Source of the DNA: JAGXSE01 sp040757295
GTDB taxonomy: Bacteria; Bacillota; PH28-bin88
Length of the DNA: 64,000 nucleotides
Assembly (NCBI GenBank): GCA_040757295.1
Contig: JBFLXH010000001.1
Span: forward strand, 122,205-186,204
Direction: 5' to 3'
Part shown: one piece after another, positions 22,815 through 31,135 of the stretch
How the letters are laid out: each line of letters opens with the position of its first letter
How positions within the stretch are numbered: position 1 is the first letter of the stretch
Translations under genes and position numbers: made by a program
The notes under the pieces: model-generated
Told to the model about the DNA's origin: nothing
Databases searched by the model: none
Seen by the model: the letters and a program-made list of their open reading frames with translations, nothing else

Positions 22815-24912
22815 AAATGACAACCCAAGCTACGTTCGCCCAAGCGTGTGGCAATCCGTCTTTCATCCATTGCCGGGAGCCGCCAATGAAGTAAGGAGTA
22901 TCTGCTGTCTTTGTAACGGAGGTTGTGGATTAATTGTAAAATTAAACGACGAAGGCCGGATTTTGGGGGTATACGGGGACCCTGCCAACCCTTTCAGCAA
23001 GGGGACAATCTGTCCAAAACCCATGGCGGCTGCTCAGAGCCTTTATCACCCACAGCGGGTCACCACCCCAATGATTAGGATTAACGGCAGGCTAACCCCG
23101 GCCTCCTGGGAAGATGCATTGGATATCACCGCGGCCAGGTACCTGGACTATTTAGCTAAATATGACAATGCCGCCGTAGTCGGCATCATGTCTAAAGTCG
23201 GTGGTTCCTACAGCAAACTGGCCTTGGCTATATTCGAAAGCTTGACCGGCCTGGTGACTTATGGAACAAGCCCGGTTTGCACCTCATCCGAAGAGGTTGC
23301 CCGCACCTCGTTACTGGGCAACCCCTCAACCCCAAACCCTCTATGGGACGTTGTCAACGCAAAAATCCTATTAATTGTAGGCAACAATGTTGCTCAGACC
23401 AAAGCGGGCCTGTTTCACTGGATCATGGAAGCCCGCCGGCAAGGAACAAGAATTGTGGTGGTGGATACCCGTTTTACGGAAACTGCTCAACAAGCAGATC
23501 TTTTCTTGCCAATAAGGCCGGGAACTGACGGCGCTCTGGCCCTTGCCCTTATTCGCGAGGTGATCGCCAACCAAACTTATGATCATGATTTCGTTGCTCA
23601 ACATACTGCCGGCTTTGCTGACCTATCCGCTGCAGCGCAAAAATTTACTCCAGAATACGCCGAAAATATCACCGGGATTCCAGCCGGGCTCATCCGCAAT
23701 CTGGCGGAAGACCTGGGACGCCTGAAACCTGGGATGTTTTTCGGGGGGCGCGGCATCATGTGTACCAATAACGCTGCAGGTGCGGTATTAGGCTTTGAAG
23801 CCTTGATGTGTATTTTAGGCAACCTTGGGAAACCCGGCGGCGGAATTGTGAGCCATATTACCGGCTACGGGAAGCCAAGCCAACTGGTCCCACCGGACAA
23901 AATTGTCAAGCCTGTTAAAAAAAGAAAAGCAGCCGAGCTGTACCCGGCCATGGAAACAGGAGAAATAAAAATGATGTTGATTGCAGGTAACCCAGCAGTT
24001 ACCTGGCCGGACAGCGCAAGAATGGGCCGAGCACTGGCAGGGCTTGATTTCGTTGTCAGCCATACCCTGTTTATGGATGATACAGCAGCGCTGGCCACCG
24101 TTGTCCTTCCTGCTACCCACTGGCTGGAAGAAGCCGGCATGCAGGCAAGTGTCAACCGGGTTTTGCAGTGGCGGGAGAGGGCAGTGGAACCATTCGGGGA
24201 AGCGAAATCCGGCGGCGACTTTTTCCGCTTGCTGGCAAAGAAAATGCAGCTGCCTGCAGGACTGTTTCCCAGTTCCCCGGAAGAGGCCTGGGAAATGGAA
24301 CGCCGGCTTACTCCTCCGGTCAGCGGTATCAGTTTGGACTTAGCCCGGGGAACAGCCGGAGGAATTTCCTACCCGTATCCCAGCAATGGGCAGCCGGCAA
24401 TTAGGCTGTATGCAGACGGGCAAATAAAGACTCCCTCCGGCAAGGTCCAGCTCCAAATTGAAACAGAGCCCCTGTCAGATTGTTATCCCTTTTTCCACCC
24501 CCCGCTGAAAGGGGCAGGCAATGATGAAGAAATAGCCGGGGAGTATCCTCTGATGCTAAATACTGCTAAAGTAGCATGGCATTACCATACCCAAAGCCAG
24601 TACAGCCTCTGGATTAAGGATATCCCAGGCCCGTATTTGGAGCTTCATCCGGATCTAGCCCGGGAAATCGGTGTAAAGGATGGAGAACTGGTAACAGTGG
24701 AAACCAGAACCGGATGCGTGACCCTTCCTGCCCGGATTACTCGCTCAATATCCAAGGACAGCGTTTGCTCTCAATACAGTTTCGGACAAATATCACCCTT
24801 CAAGCAGCAACCTGTCAACACCTTGTTTCCGGCAGTCTATGATCCGGTGGGGGGAAATTTTGTGCAGAAAAACTTGCAGTGCAGGATTAGAAAAGCAAAA
24901 GGGGGTTTCTAA
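22804..24912 (+). CDS. Molybdopterin oxidoreductase, DMSO-reductase superfamily
   Basis: This is a 702-residue catalytic subunit with an N-terminal [4Fe-4S] site C34-x2-C37-x3-C41-x28-C70, MGD-binding blocks (NAKILLIVGNNVAQT, VVVDTRFTETAQQADLFLPIRPGTDGAL) and a C-terminal MopB domain. The likely metal ligand is Cys159 in SPVCTSSEEVA, aligned with the Sec/Cys of formate dehydrogenase but followed by Thr, not the His needed for formate oxidation. There is no Tat signal, so the enzyme is cytoplasmic. AGGAGG precedes the ATG. The reaction is unknown; polysulfide-reductase-like, acetylene-hydratase-like or a new activity on the demethylated product are all open. Confidence 0.88.
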   Translation: MDYKNDNPSYVRPSVWQSVFHPLPGAANEVRSICCLCNGGCGLIVKLNDEGRILGVYGDPANPFSKGTICPKPMAAAQSLYHPQRVTTPMIRINGRLTPASWEDALDITAARYLDYLAKYDNAAVVGIMSKVGGSYSKLALAIFESLTGLVTYGTSPVCTSSEEVARTSLLGNPSTPNPLWDVVNAKILLIVGNNVAQTKAGLFHWIMEARRQGTRIVVVDTRFTETAQQADLFLPIRPGTDGALALALIREVIANQTYDHDFVAQHTAGFADLSAAAQKFTPEYAENITGIPAGLIRNLAEDLGRLKPGMFFGGRGIMCTNNAAGAVLGFEALMCILGNLGKPGGGIVSHITGYGKPSQLVPPDKIVKPVKKRKAAELYPAMETGEIKMMLIAGNPAVTWPDSARMGRALAGLDFVVSHTLFMDDTAALATVVLPATHWLEEAGMQASVNRVLQWRERAVEPFGEAKSGGDFFRLLAKKMQLPAGLFPSSPEEAWEMERRLTPPVSGISLDLARGTAGGISYPYPSNGQPAIRLYADGQIKTPSGKVQLQIETEPLSDCYPFFHPPLKGAGNDEEIAGEYPLMLNTAKVAWHYHTQSQYSLWIKDIPGPYLELHPDLAREIGVKDGELVTVETRTGCVTLPARITRSISKDSVCSQYSFGQISPFKQQPVNTLFPAVYDPVGGNFVQKNLQCRIRKAKGGF

Positions 24913-24914
24913 CC

Positions 24915-25475
24915 GTGCAGTCGCCCGCGATGCTGGTTGATCTTTCTCGGTGTATCGGCTGCTTTAGCTGCGTTATTGCTTGCAAGCAGGAGAACAGTTT
25001 ACCACCAGGGACCAACTGGGTGAACATCTATTCCAGGGAATTGTTTTCACCCTATTGGCAGCGCTATTCATTCCCCAATTCATGCCGCCATTGCCACCAG
25101 CCGGCCTGTGCCGCCATATGCCCTGTTGGGGCTTTAGAAATGACACCGGAACAGGTTGTGATTTACCATGGCCACCGGTGCATTGGGTGCTATTTATGTC
25201 ATTCCGTTTGCCCCTACAATGCCATTTCAGAAAACATCAAACCTTCAAAGTGTACTCTCTGCTACCACCTGCAGCAGCGGGGCGCCATTCCCGCCTGTGC
25301 CCAGGTCTGCCCCACAAAGGCCAGAGTCTTTTCCAGCAGGGAGGAAATACTAAAAGAGGCTGAAGAACGGGTATTTAAACTTCAATCTGCCCAAAAAGCA
25401 GTGCAGTTGGTAGGAAATACGGGGCCAACTAAATCCAGCGTGTTGTTTCTGGCCCCCAATGTTCCGGTCTGGTAA
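24915..25475 (+). CDS. Second four-cluster ferredoxin subunit, PsrB/DmsB-like
   Basis: This 186-residue protein starts at GTG, after AGGGGG. Cys groups CIGCFSCVIACK, CRHCHQPACAAICP, CIGCYLCHSVCP and CTLCYHLQQRGAIPACAQVCP make four [4Fe-4S] sites in the arrangement of Mo-enzyme B subunits. The last ~40 residues are helical and lack a membrane anchor, and no NrfD-type membrane subunit follows. It is 2 bp after the Mo enzyme, so it is the most likely direct electron partner. The operon thus contains two four-cluster ferredoxins. Confidence 0.88.
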   Translation: MQSPAMLVDLSRCIGCFSCVIACKQENSLPPGTNWVNIYSRELFSPYWQRYSFPNSCRHCHQPACAAICPVGALEMTPEQVVIYHGHRCIGCYLCHSVCPYNAISENIKPSKCTLCYHLQQRGAIPACAQVCPTKARVFSSREEILKEAEERVFKLQSAQKAVQLVGNTGPTKSSVLFLAPNVPVW

Positions 25476-25510
25476 CAGCACTTTTGGAGCCTGTGCCAAC
25501 AGTTTTTTTT

Positions 25511-25804
25511 ATCACAGATGGCTACCCGCTCTAATACCCCCGCCTCTGTAAAGCGACGGGATATGCTCGGCGAGGAATAAAATTTGATTACTCAATGAAG
25601 CCGAGCATGAAATTCGCTTTCAGGCCACGGTAAATTAATGTAAAATATGTGGCCTTGCTCATTTTAAGAGCGGCTACGCCACTCAAATTAACTGGCCCCC
25701 TATGGGATTAACCAGTTCTAAGCTCCGGTAAACCGGAGCCAAGAACTGGTCGAATCTAAGCTTCAGCAGGGGGAAATCCCCGCTGAAGCCAAGACCCAGT
25801 CGAA
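25511..25804 (+). repeat. Multi-hairpin repeat, copy interrupted by MITE 4
   Basis: This copy shares its sequence with 44622-44814 over most of its length: a first hairpin (TGGCTACCCGCTC / GAGCGGCTACGCCA), a strong second hairpin (ACCAGTTCT..GCTCCGG / CCGGAGC..AGAACTGGT) and a third, GCTTCAGC..GGGG / CCCC..GCTGAAGC. MITE copy 4 splits the first hairpin loop. The end overlaps the last codons of ptb. Confidence 0.85.
25562..25666 (+). repeat. TA-flanked double-hairpin MITE, copy 4
   Basis: This copy is inserted inside the multi-hairpin repeat. The uninterrupted sister at 44.66 kb reads CGGGATAAGAGCGG. Here the left junction is CGGGATA-TGCTCGG and the right is CATTT-TAAGAGCGG, so exactly one TA is duplicated. 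This defines the element boundaries. Confidence 0.9.
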
Positions 25805-26709
25805 TTGCTCCGGCCGCCCAGGCAAGCCATCGCTAAAGACACCAGTTTACCCATAGAGGTGTCAGCCCTGGAATTCATTACAGCGGGTACGCGGGAGCCG
25901 ACTACTACTCCAGCCATTACCCCGTTCGCCAGGTAAATGATAGCTTTTCCCAAAATATTGCCTGATTCAATGTTGGGCACAACCAAAAGATCAGCCTGCC
26001 CAGCCACCCGGCTCTGGAAATTTTTCATGCGGGCGGCCTTTTCACTGACAGCCAAGTCCATCGGCAAAGGGCCTTCCACAATCGCCCTGCCAAAGACCCC
26101 CTGCTGGGCAAGACAGGCCAGGGCTTCAGCCTCAAGGGTCACCGGCATCTTGGGGTTAACTACCTCGTTGGCGGATAGGATGGCCACTTTCGGCTCAACC
26201 AAACCGAGCCTGTGGAGAAACTGCACCGCGTTCCGAATAATTTCCACTTTCTGCTCCAAGCTTGGGGCAATGTTAACGCCCCCATCGGTCATGAAAAGGA
26301 GGCGGGGATAGCCAGGCAGCTCATAAGCGGCCAAATGGCTGAGAATACCCGGACCGCGCAAACCAAATTCCTTGGCCAAAAGACCCCGCATAAAATCAGC
26401 GCTGCTTACTTTACCTTTCATTAATACATCGGCTTGGCCTGCCGCCACTAGAGCTGCTGACGCAAAGGCCGCTTGTTCCAAGTCTGGCTCATGGACTATT
26501 TCCATCCGGGCAGGGTCTAACCCAACATCTAGCGCAACTTTGGCAATTGCCCGCCGGTCCCCAACAAGTACGGGAACAACCAGTTCCCGGCGCAAGGCCT
26601 CTTTTATCCCTTCCAAGATAAAGGGTTCCGCCGCCCCGGCTACACATACCCGGGTTTTGGGAAGCTTTGCCACTGCGTCAAGGAGGTCCTGAAAACTGGT
26701 TAAATGCAC
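25756..26709 (-). CDS. ptb: Phosphate butyryltransferase family (Ptb/Pta-like)
   Basis: This 317-residue phosphotransacylase exchanges CoA and phosphate on butyryl- (or branched/aryl-acyl-) groups. Visible are VLMKGKVSSADFMRGLL, LLFMTDGGVNIAPSLEQK, VAILSANEVVNP and the PTA_PTB active-site region DLLVVPNIESGNILGKA. It precedes nothing else on its strand and follows butyrate kinase by 10 bp, the standard ptb-buk energy-conserving pair. The last ~15 codons, to the TAG, fall inside the multi-hairpin repeat, so the C-terminal tail (STGSWLQRGFPPAEA) is repeat-derived. The main fold is intact and activity is likely. Confidence 0.9.
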   Translation of the reverse strand: MHLTSFQDLLDAVAKLPKTRVCVAGAAEPFILEGIKEALRRELVVPVLVGDRRAIAKVALDVGLDPARMEIVHEPDLEQAAFASAALVAAGQADVLMKGKVSSADFMRGLLAKEFGLRGPGILSHLAAYELPGYPRLLFMTDGGVNIAPSLEQKVEIIRNAVQFLHRLGLVEPKVAILSANEVVNPKMPVTLEAEALACLAQQGVFGRAIVEGPLPMDLAVSEKAARMKNFQSRVAGQADLLVVPNIESGNILGKAIIYLANGVMAGVVVGSRVPAVMNSRADTSMGKLVSLAMACLGGRSNSTGSWLQRGFPPAEA

Positions 26710-26719
26710 GCTACCACCC

Positions 26720-27793
26720 CTAGACGTAGATTTTTGCTTCCTCTTCGCCGTTTAAAACCCGTAAAGCTCCTTGGGCCAGGGATGGCAGTTCTTCTTCGCC
26801 CGGCACCACTGCCACGGGCGCGATAAATTTGACCCTAGCAACAATTTTATCAACCAAGGACTGGGAGTAGGCCATCCCGCCGGTCAAAACCACTCTGTCT
26901 ACCTCTCCGGCCAAAACCGCAGCCATGGCTCCAATCTCCTTGGCAACCTGATAGGCCATGGCTTCCAGTACCAATACCGCCTGCCGGTCTCCGCCGGCCG
27001 CTCTCTCTTCGGCTTCTTTAAGGTCCTTGGTCCCCAGGTAGGCATACATACCTCCTTCCCGGGAGACTAAAGCAATCATCTGGTCTAAGGTGTACTTGCC
27101 GGAATAACAAAGCTTCACCAGTTCCAAGGCTGGCAGGCCGCCGGTCCTCTCCGGGGAAAAGGGCCCCTCATTTAAGGCGTTATTAACGTCAATCATCCTG
27201 CCCTTCCGGTGGGGGCTGACGGAAATGCCGCTGCCCAGGTGGGCTACCACCAGGTTCACATCAAAATAGCTGCTGCCCATCTCCTTGGCAACCCGGCGGG
27301 CTACCGCTTTCATGTTCAGGGCATGGGAAAGGCTCTTCCGGGGAAGATCAGGCAAACCGGAAAGCCGGGCGATATCATCCATTTCGTCAACCGCCACCGG
27401 ATCTACCACAAAAGCCGGGATACCCAGGCGTTCCGCCAAGCAATACGCCATAATTCCTCCCAAGTTGGAAGCATGCTCCCCTTGAACGCCTAACCGCAGG
27501 TCCCGGAGCATTGCTTCATTGACCCGGTATGTACCTCCGGCAAGGGGTTTTAGGAGGCCGCCCCGGCCGACTACCGCGTCTAAATCCTCCAACCTGAAGC
27601 CTGCTTTAGCTATTGCGCCGGTAATAAGGTTGATCCGCAAATCCAACTGGTCAGTCACCCTGGCGAAGCCGGATAATTCATGGTAGGGATGCCGGACTGT
27701 TTCCTGCCAGACAGCTTCGTCTCCGGCAAAGATGCCATATTTAGTGGAAGTCGCCCCTGGATTAATAGCAAGGATGCTTTTTGTCCTACTCAA
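26720..27793 (-). CDS. buk: Butyrate kinase
   Basis: This 357-residue acetate/butyrate-kinase (ASKHA fold) makes ATP from acyl-phosphate. Motifs: SILAINPGATSTKYGIF at the N terminus, LVVAHLGSGISVSPH, NNALNEGPFSPERTGGLP and VDRVVLTGGMAYS. The TTG at 27793 has AGGAGG 7-8 bases upstream; the longer frame to 27862 has no ribosome-binding site. With ptb it may serve butyrate or the branched/aryl acids that the nearby 2-oxoacid oxidoreductases produce as CoA esters, which is an inference from context. Confidence 0.92.
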   Translation of the reverse strand: MSRTKSILAINPGATSTKYGIFAGDEAVWQETVRHPYHELSGFARVTDQLDLRINLITGAIAKAGFRLEDLDAVVGRGGLLKPLAGGTYRVNEAMLRDLRLGVQGEHASNLGGIMAYCLAERLGIPAFVVDPVAVDEMDDIARLSGLPDLPRKSLSHALNMKAVARRVAKEMGSSYFDVNLVVAHLGSGISVSPHRKGRMIDVNNALNEGPFSPERTGGLPALELVKLCYSGKYTLDQMIALVSREGGMYAYLGTKDLKEAEERAAGGDRQAVLVLEAMAYQVAKEIGAMAAVLAGEVDRVVLTGGMAYSQSLVDKIVARVKFIAPVAVVPGEEELPSLAQGALRVLNGEEEAKIYV

Positions 27794-27886
27794 TTTCAAA
27801 CCTCCTACATATTTTTGCTGCAGCGGACATGGAAAAGGGAAGACCTGATGGCCTCCCTTCAACCGTTCTTTTTTTGGATCCCCGCA

Positions 27887-29926
27887 CTAAGCGGGATTCC
27901 GTTCCGATTCCGGCTTGGCAACTTCGACCCTAGCTGGCTCAAGCCCTTTTTTTCGCTGTTTTTCCTTATACATAGCCGCATCTGCTTCTTGCAGCAGAAA
28001 ATCATAATTATACCTGCCGCTGGCAAGTCCAATGCTGATTTCTACAGGAAAGGGAAATTTTTTGGATTCGTTTAAACGGGATAATGCCGACTTCAGCCGG
28101 TTTAACGCCACCATGGCCTCGTCCTGATCTGTTTCAGGGAAAGCGAGGACTATTTCATCTCCCCCAAACCGCCCGGGAATGTCAATCTGGCGCACGGTGT
28201 CCATAACCAGCTTCCCTACCTGGCGCAGCACTTCATCCCCTATCTGGTGCCCGTAAGTATCGTTAATGGCCTTTAAATTGTCCAGGTCCAACATTGCAAC
28301 AGAAATGACATGGTGATACCTGGAGGCCCGCTCTTTCTCTTTCAGGAACAGGTTTTCAAAAAACTGCCGGTTATAAAGGCCGGTGAGGAAATCCCGCTGG
28401 CTCATTTCTTCAATTTTTTCTTTAGCTTCCTTAATTTGCTGGAAGTTTTGGGCATTATTTATGGCTACGGCCGCCTGGGCCGCAAATGCTTCCAGCATGG
28501 TGACAGCCTCCCGGGAAAAATCGTTAGCCTCTTGGCTGTAAGCCCCGATTACCCCGATTACCTGGCCCTGCAGCAAAATCGGCGCCGCTGCCAGGACCCG
28601 CAGTCCGGTAGCCTCCACCAGATGGGGGAACTTGGTCGTTGATTGAAGGTCCGGCACCACCACCGGCCGGCCGGTTGCCCAGACCTTACCCAGCCAGGGT
28701 TCTCCTTTTTTAAACCTGATCTGTTCAACAATCTCAGGCGGCATATTATACGCCTGACTCACAACAAGCTCACCCCCTGAGACCAACCCAACCAGGCAGG
28801 TTGGAACACCTAAGGCTTCGGCAGTCTTCTGCACCAGAATGCGGAGAATTACTTCCAGGTTTAGGGTTGAGTTCAGATCGGCAGTAAGCTCATACAAGAG
28901 CCTGGCCTGGCGTTCCTTTATCTCTAACCGGCGGTACAACCGCTGGTTTTCTAAAGTGATAGCCAGCTGCACCGCAATAGGTTCCAGGATGGTCAGATCA
29001 TGTTCGGAATAAGCACCAGGAGATGAACTGTCCACAAACAGAATTCCAATCAAGTTCCCTTTAGAAAAAATGGGGACCCTGATGACCGAACGGATTCCTT
29101 CTTTTAAAAGCCACTTGTCTTCGGAAAATTCCTGGTTGACAGCCAGGTCCCGTTCAATGTGGGGCACCCGGTGGCGCATTATCCAGTCAAGGGAGGTGCC
29201 TTCCTTAAGGGGCAGGTATCCGGGAGTCTTGCCCGACCACTGGCCGGCCAGGGTCATAACCTCAACCATGGCGTTTCTGCCTTCTCCCTTAATCAGGGCC
29301 AAGCCGATCCGGTCTACGGGAATCAGCTTCTGCAATTCCCTGGAAAAGACCTCCCAGATTTGGTTCACATCCAGGGTAGAGCTGATCAGGTGGTTGATTT
29401 TCATCAAGGCGGTGGTAGTAGCGGAAAGACGGGCTAATTCCTGGTTCCAGCGCAGGATCTCCGCTTCCGCCCTCTTTTGCTCGGTAATATCCCGCACCAA
29501 CGCCTGGATTACCGGTTGCCCCAGGTAATTGGTCAGGTTGGCGCTGACCTCGATAGTTATTAATGTACCGGAGGAATGCTTCACAACCGATTGGTAGGAC
29601 AACCACCCTTCTTCCCGGATCTTTCCCATCCGTTGTTCCACCAGATGGCGGTCCGCGGCTGATATTTGCTTGACATTCATCTTTAACAGTTCTTCGCGGG
29701 AATAACCGCACAGTTCACAGGCCCGCCGGTTAACATCCAGAAAACGGCCTTCCAGGTCATAAACAAAAATGGCGTCGTAGGCGCCTTCAAACAACAGGCG
29801 GTAACGGTCCTCCGAAGCCTGAAGCCTTTCCTCCCAGCTATGAAGTTTTTCCAATCCCGCTTCCTGCACCCTTTTCACCCTTACCCATGGGTCTATACTC
29901 GGCAAGGGATAAAATTGCACTATCAT
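27887..29926 (-). CDS. PAS/GAF-domain diguanylate cyclase
   Basis: This 679-residue sensor has one PAS domain (about 38-155), a GAF domain (about 178-330), a second GAF domain (about 345-500) and a GGDEF domain (about 510-660) with DFLTGLYNRQFFE and the catalytic GGDEI loop in RFGGDEIVLAFPE. It would make cyclic di-GMP in response to ligands of the PAS/GAF parts. There is no membrane segment, so it is cytoplasmic. The first ~11 codons, from ATG 29926, are the end of MITE copy 5 and lack a ribosome-binding site. A TTG after AGGAAG about 24 codons in is a plausible real start. The gene stands alone. Confidence 0.85.
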   Translation of the reverse strand: MIVQFYPLPSIDPWVRVKRVQEAGLEKLHSWEERLQASEDRYRLLFEGAYDAIFVYDLEGRFLDVNRRACELCGYSREELLKMNVKQISAADRHLVEQRMGKIREEGWLSYQSVVKHSSGTLITIEVSANLTNYLGQPVIQALVRDITEQKRAEAEILRWNQELARLSATTTALMKINHLISSTLDVNQIWEVFSRELQKLIPVDRIGLALIKGEGRNAMVEVMTLAGQWSGKTPGYLPLKEGTSLDWIMRHRVPHIERDLAVNQEFSEDKWLLKEGIRSVIRVPIFSKGNLIGILFVDSSSPGAYSEHDLTILEPIAVQLAITLENQRLYRRLEIKERQARLLYELTADLNSTLNLEVILRILVQKTAEALGVPTCLVGLVSGGELVVSQAYNMPPEIVEQIRFKKGEPWLGKVWATGRPVVVPDLQSTTKFPHLVEATGLRVLAAAPILLQGQVIGVIGAYSQEANDFSREAVTMLEAFAAQAAVAINNAQNFQQIKEAKEKIEEMSQRDFLTGLYNRQFFENLFLKEKERASRYHHVISVAMLDLDNLKAINDTYGHQIGDEVLRQVGKLVMDTVRQIDIPGRFGGDEIVLAFPETDQDEAMVALNRLKSALSRLNESKKFPFPVEISIGLASGRYNYDFLLQEADAAMYKEKQRKKGLEPARVEVAKPESERNPA

Positions 29927-29999
29927 AATGAAGCCGAGTATGAAAGCCGCTTGGAGGCCACGTTAAATCAGTGAATAATCAGCGGCCTCGCTCATTATA
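29894..29999 (+). repeat. TA-flanked double-hairpin MITE, copy 5
   Basis: This intact 106-bp copy runs from TATACTCGGC to CTCATTATA. It fills the space between the cas6 gene and the diguanylate cyclase gene and supplies the first annotated start codon of the latter. Both internal stems are complete. Confidence 0.9.
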
Positions 30000-30003
30000 G
30001 CAT

Positions 30004-30948
30004 TTATTTGGACAAGATTAAATATTTACCTAACCCGAAACCGGAGAACCATCCCACATGCAAAAGCTCACCCAGTTTAAGCAAGGTCAAAAAAGGCGCC
30101 AGATCGCCCCGGTAGGTAACCTGGCCCATCAAACCTCCCGACAAGTGGCTGCCCGTCGCTCTCCGGCTGGGCCGCCTAAGGTCAACCCATCGAGTATAGT
30201 CCGAAACGGCATAAACCTGCTGGGCTTTCCTGGCCAGACCCAGGAAGTTTTCCAGGCCTGCCTCTCCCTGGTGCAAACCTAATCCCCTAATACGGCGCAA
30301 CAAGTTTCTGATTAATACGCTGAATTCGGCCCGCTCAGCCACCTGGTTGCCCTGGCGCAGCCGGGTAACTGTAATGTAATCAATGGCAATGACGCCGGTA
30401 TCCAGACAACTCGCTGCCCGCTCTATTTCCGCGCCTGACAGGGATAATTCCTCACTGCAGGGTAGACCTCGTTCCGGCAGGGCAGCCAACCGGCAGTTAT
30501 TGCTTAAAGGGTTAATTCCGACAACCCCCACCAAGCGAAAAGCCCCAATGGTTTTTTCCATTGTTGCTCCCATCTCCTGCAGGGAACTGATAAAGTGGGG
30601 CAAATACTTGAAGGTGTCCCCAATCAAGATTAGGCCAACAGCCAGGGTCTCCCCTGGTTGATAAGATGTCTTATTGCCAAAGGGCAGTTCCAACACAAAA
30701 GGTTCCGCTTTGCCTTGATGCACACCGGCATGAGAGCCCAAAAAAATACGGTAATAAGGGCATTCGGAAAAAACCGCACAGCGAGCGCACTCTCTGCGGT
30801 TTTGGTTACATACTACCCTGCGAAAGTTTTTGATAAACGCGCTTTGCAGGGCAGTGATTTTTGATGGGACCAGTTCCAGCCCGCGGGGTCCTGCTGCCAG
30901 CATGATCTTGTAGCAGGTAAACCTAACCGCCTCTAGCATCCCTTTCAC
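30004..30948 (-). CDS. cas6: Cas6-type CRISPR RNA endoribonuclease, isolated
   Basis: This 314-residue RAMP protein of the Cas6 (PF10040-like) group has a Cys cluster, CARCAVFSECPYYRIF (about residues 54-69), seen in this subgroup. The C-terminal Gly-rich block is FLTLLKLGELLHVGWFSGFGLGKYLIL, with TYRGDLAPFL before it. Cas6 cuts CRISPR precursor transcripts at repeat hairpins. No other cas gene or CRISPR array is in the window, so this is an orphan at least locally. It could process an array elsewhere or another hairpin RNA. It ends just 5 bp from MITE copy 5. Confidence 0.75.
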   Translation of the reverse strand: MKGMLEAVRFTCYKIMLAAGPRGLELVPSKITALQSAFIKNFRRVVCNQNRRECARCAVFSECPYYRIFLGSHAGVHQGKAEPFVLELPFGNKTSYQPGETLAVGLILIGDTFKYLPHFISSLQEMGATMEKTIGAFRLVGVVGINPLSNNCRLAALPERGLPCSEELSLSGAEIERAASCLDTGVIAIDYITVTRLRQGNQVAERAEFSVLIRNLLRRIRGLGLHQGEAGLENFLGLARKAQQVYAVSDYTRWVDLRRPSRRATGSHLSGGLMGQVTYRGDLAPFLTLLKLGELLHVGWFSGFGLGKYLILSK

Positions 30949-31094
30949 CTGCGCATAAAGGGATAATTCGCCGTAATTATACAGATACCCAGCTTAAGTA
31001 TAGTCCAGGTCCCAGCGATTGTCTATATGTTAATACATTTATGGCAATGATCCCAACAACTAGAAAGGCGTCAGCCCACGCAAGGATACCTCGC

Positions 31095-31122
31095 AAACAA
31101 AACACCCTCTGAATTGAGGATG
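31095..31122 (-). terminator. Rho-independent terminator after the decarboxylase gene
   Basis: On the minus strand CATCCTC / GAGGGTG (6-base loop) is followed by TTTTGTTTG, starting 14 bp after the stop at 31136. Confidence 0.75.
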
Positions 31123-31135
31123 CGCTGTCCAGGTC

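Noticed and set aside
22804..24912. Formate dehydrogenase call for the Mo enzyme
   Set aside because: The metal-ligand position is Cys, but the next residue is Thr, not the conserved His. There is also no in-frame TGA for selenocysteine.
29894..29999. CRISPR repeats as an explanation for the dispersed hairpin elements
   Set aside because: The copies are scattered kilobases apart with no regular spacers, and are flanked by TA duplications, which is the pattern of a MITE.
30004..30948. A full CRISPR-Cas locus around cas6
   Set aside because: No other cas gene and no regularly spaced direct repeats were found in the flanking sequence of this window.
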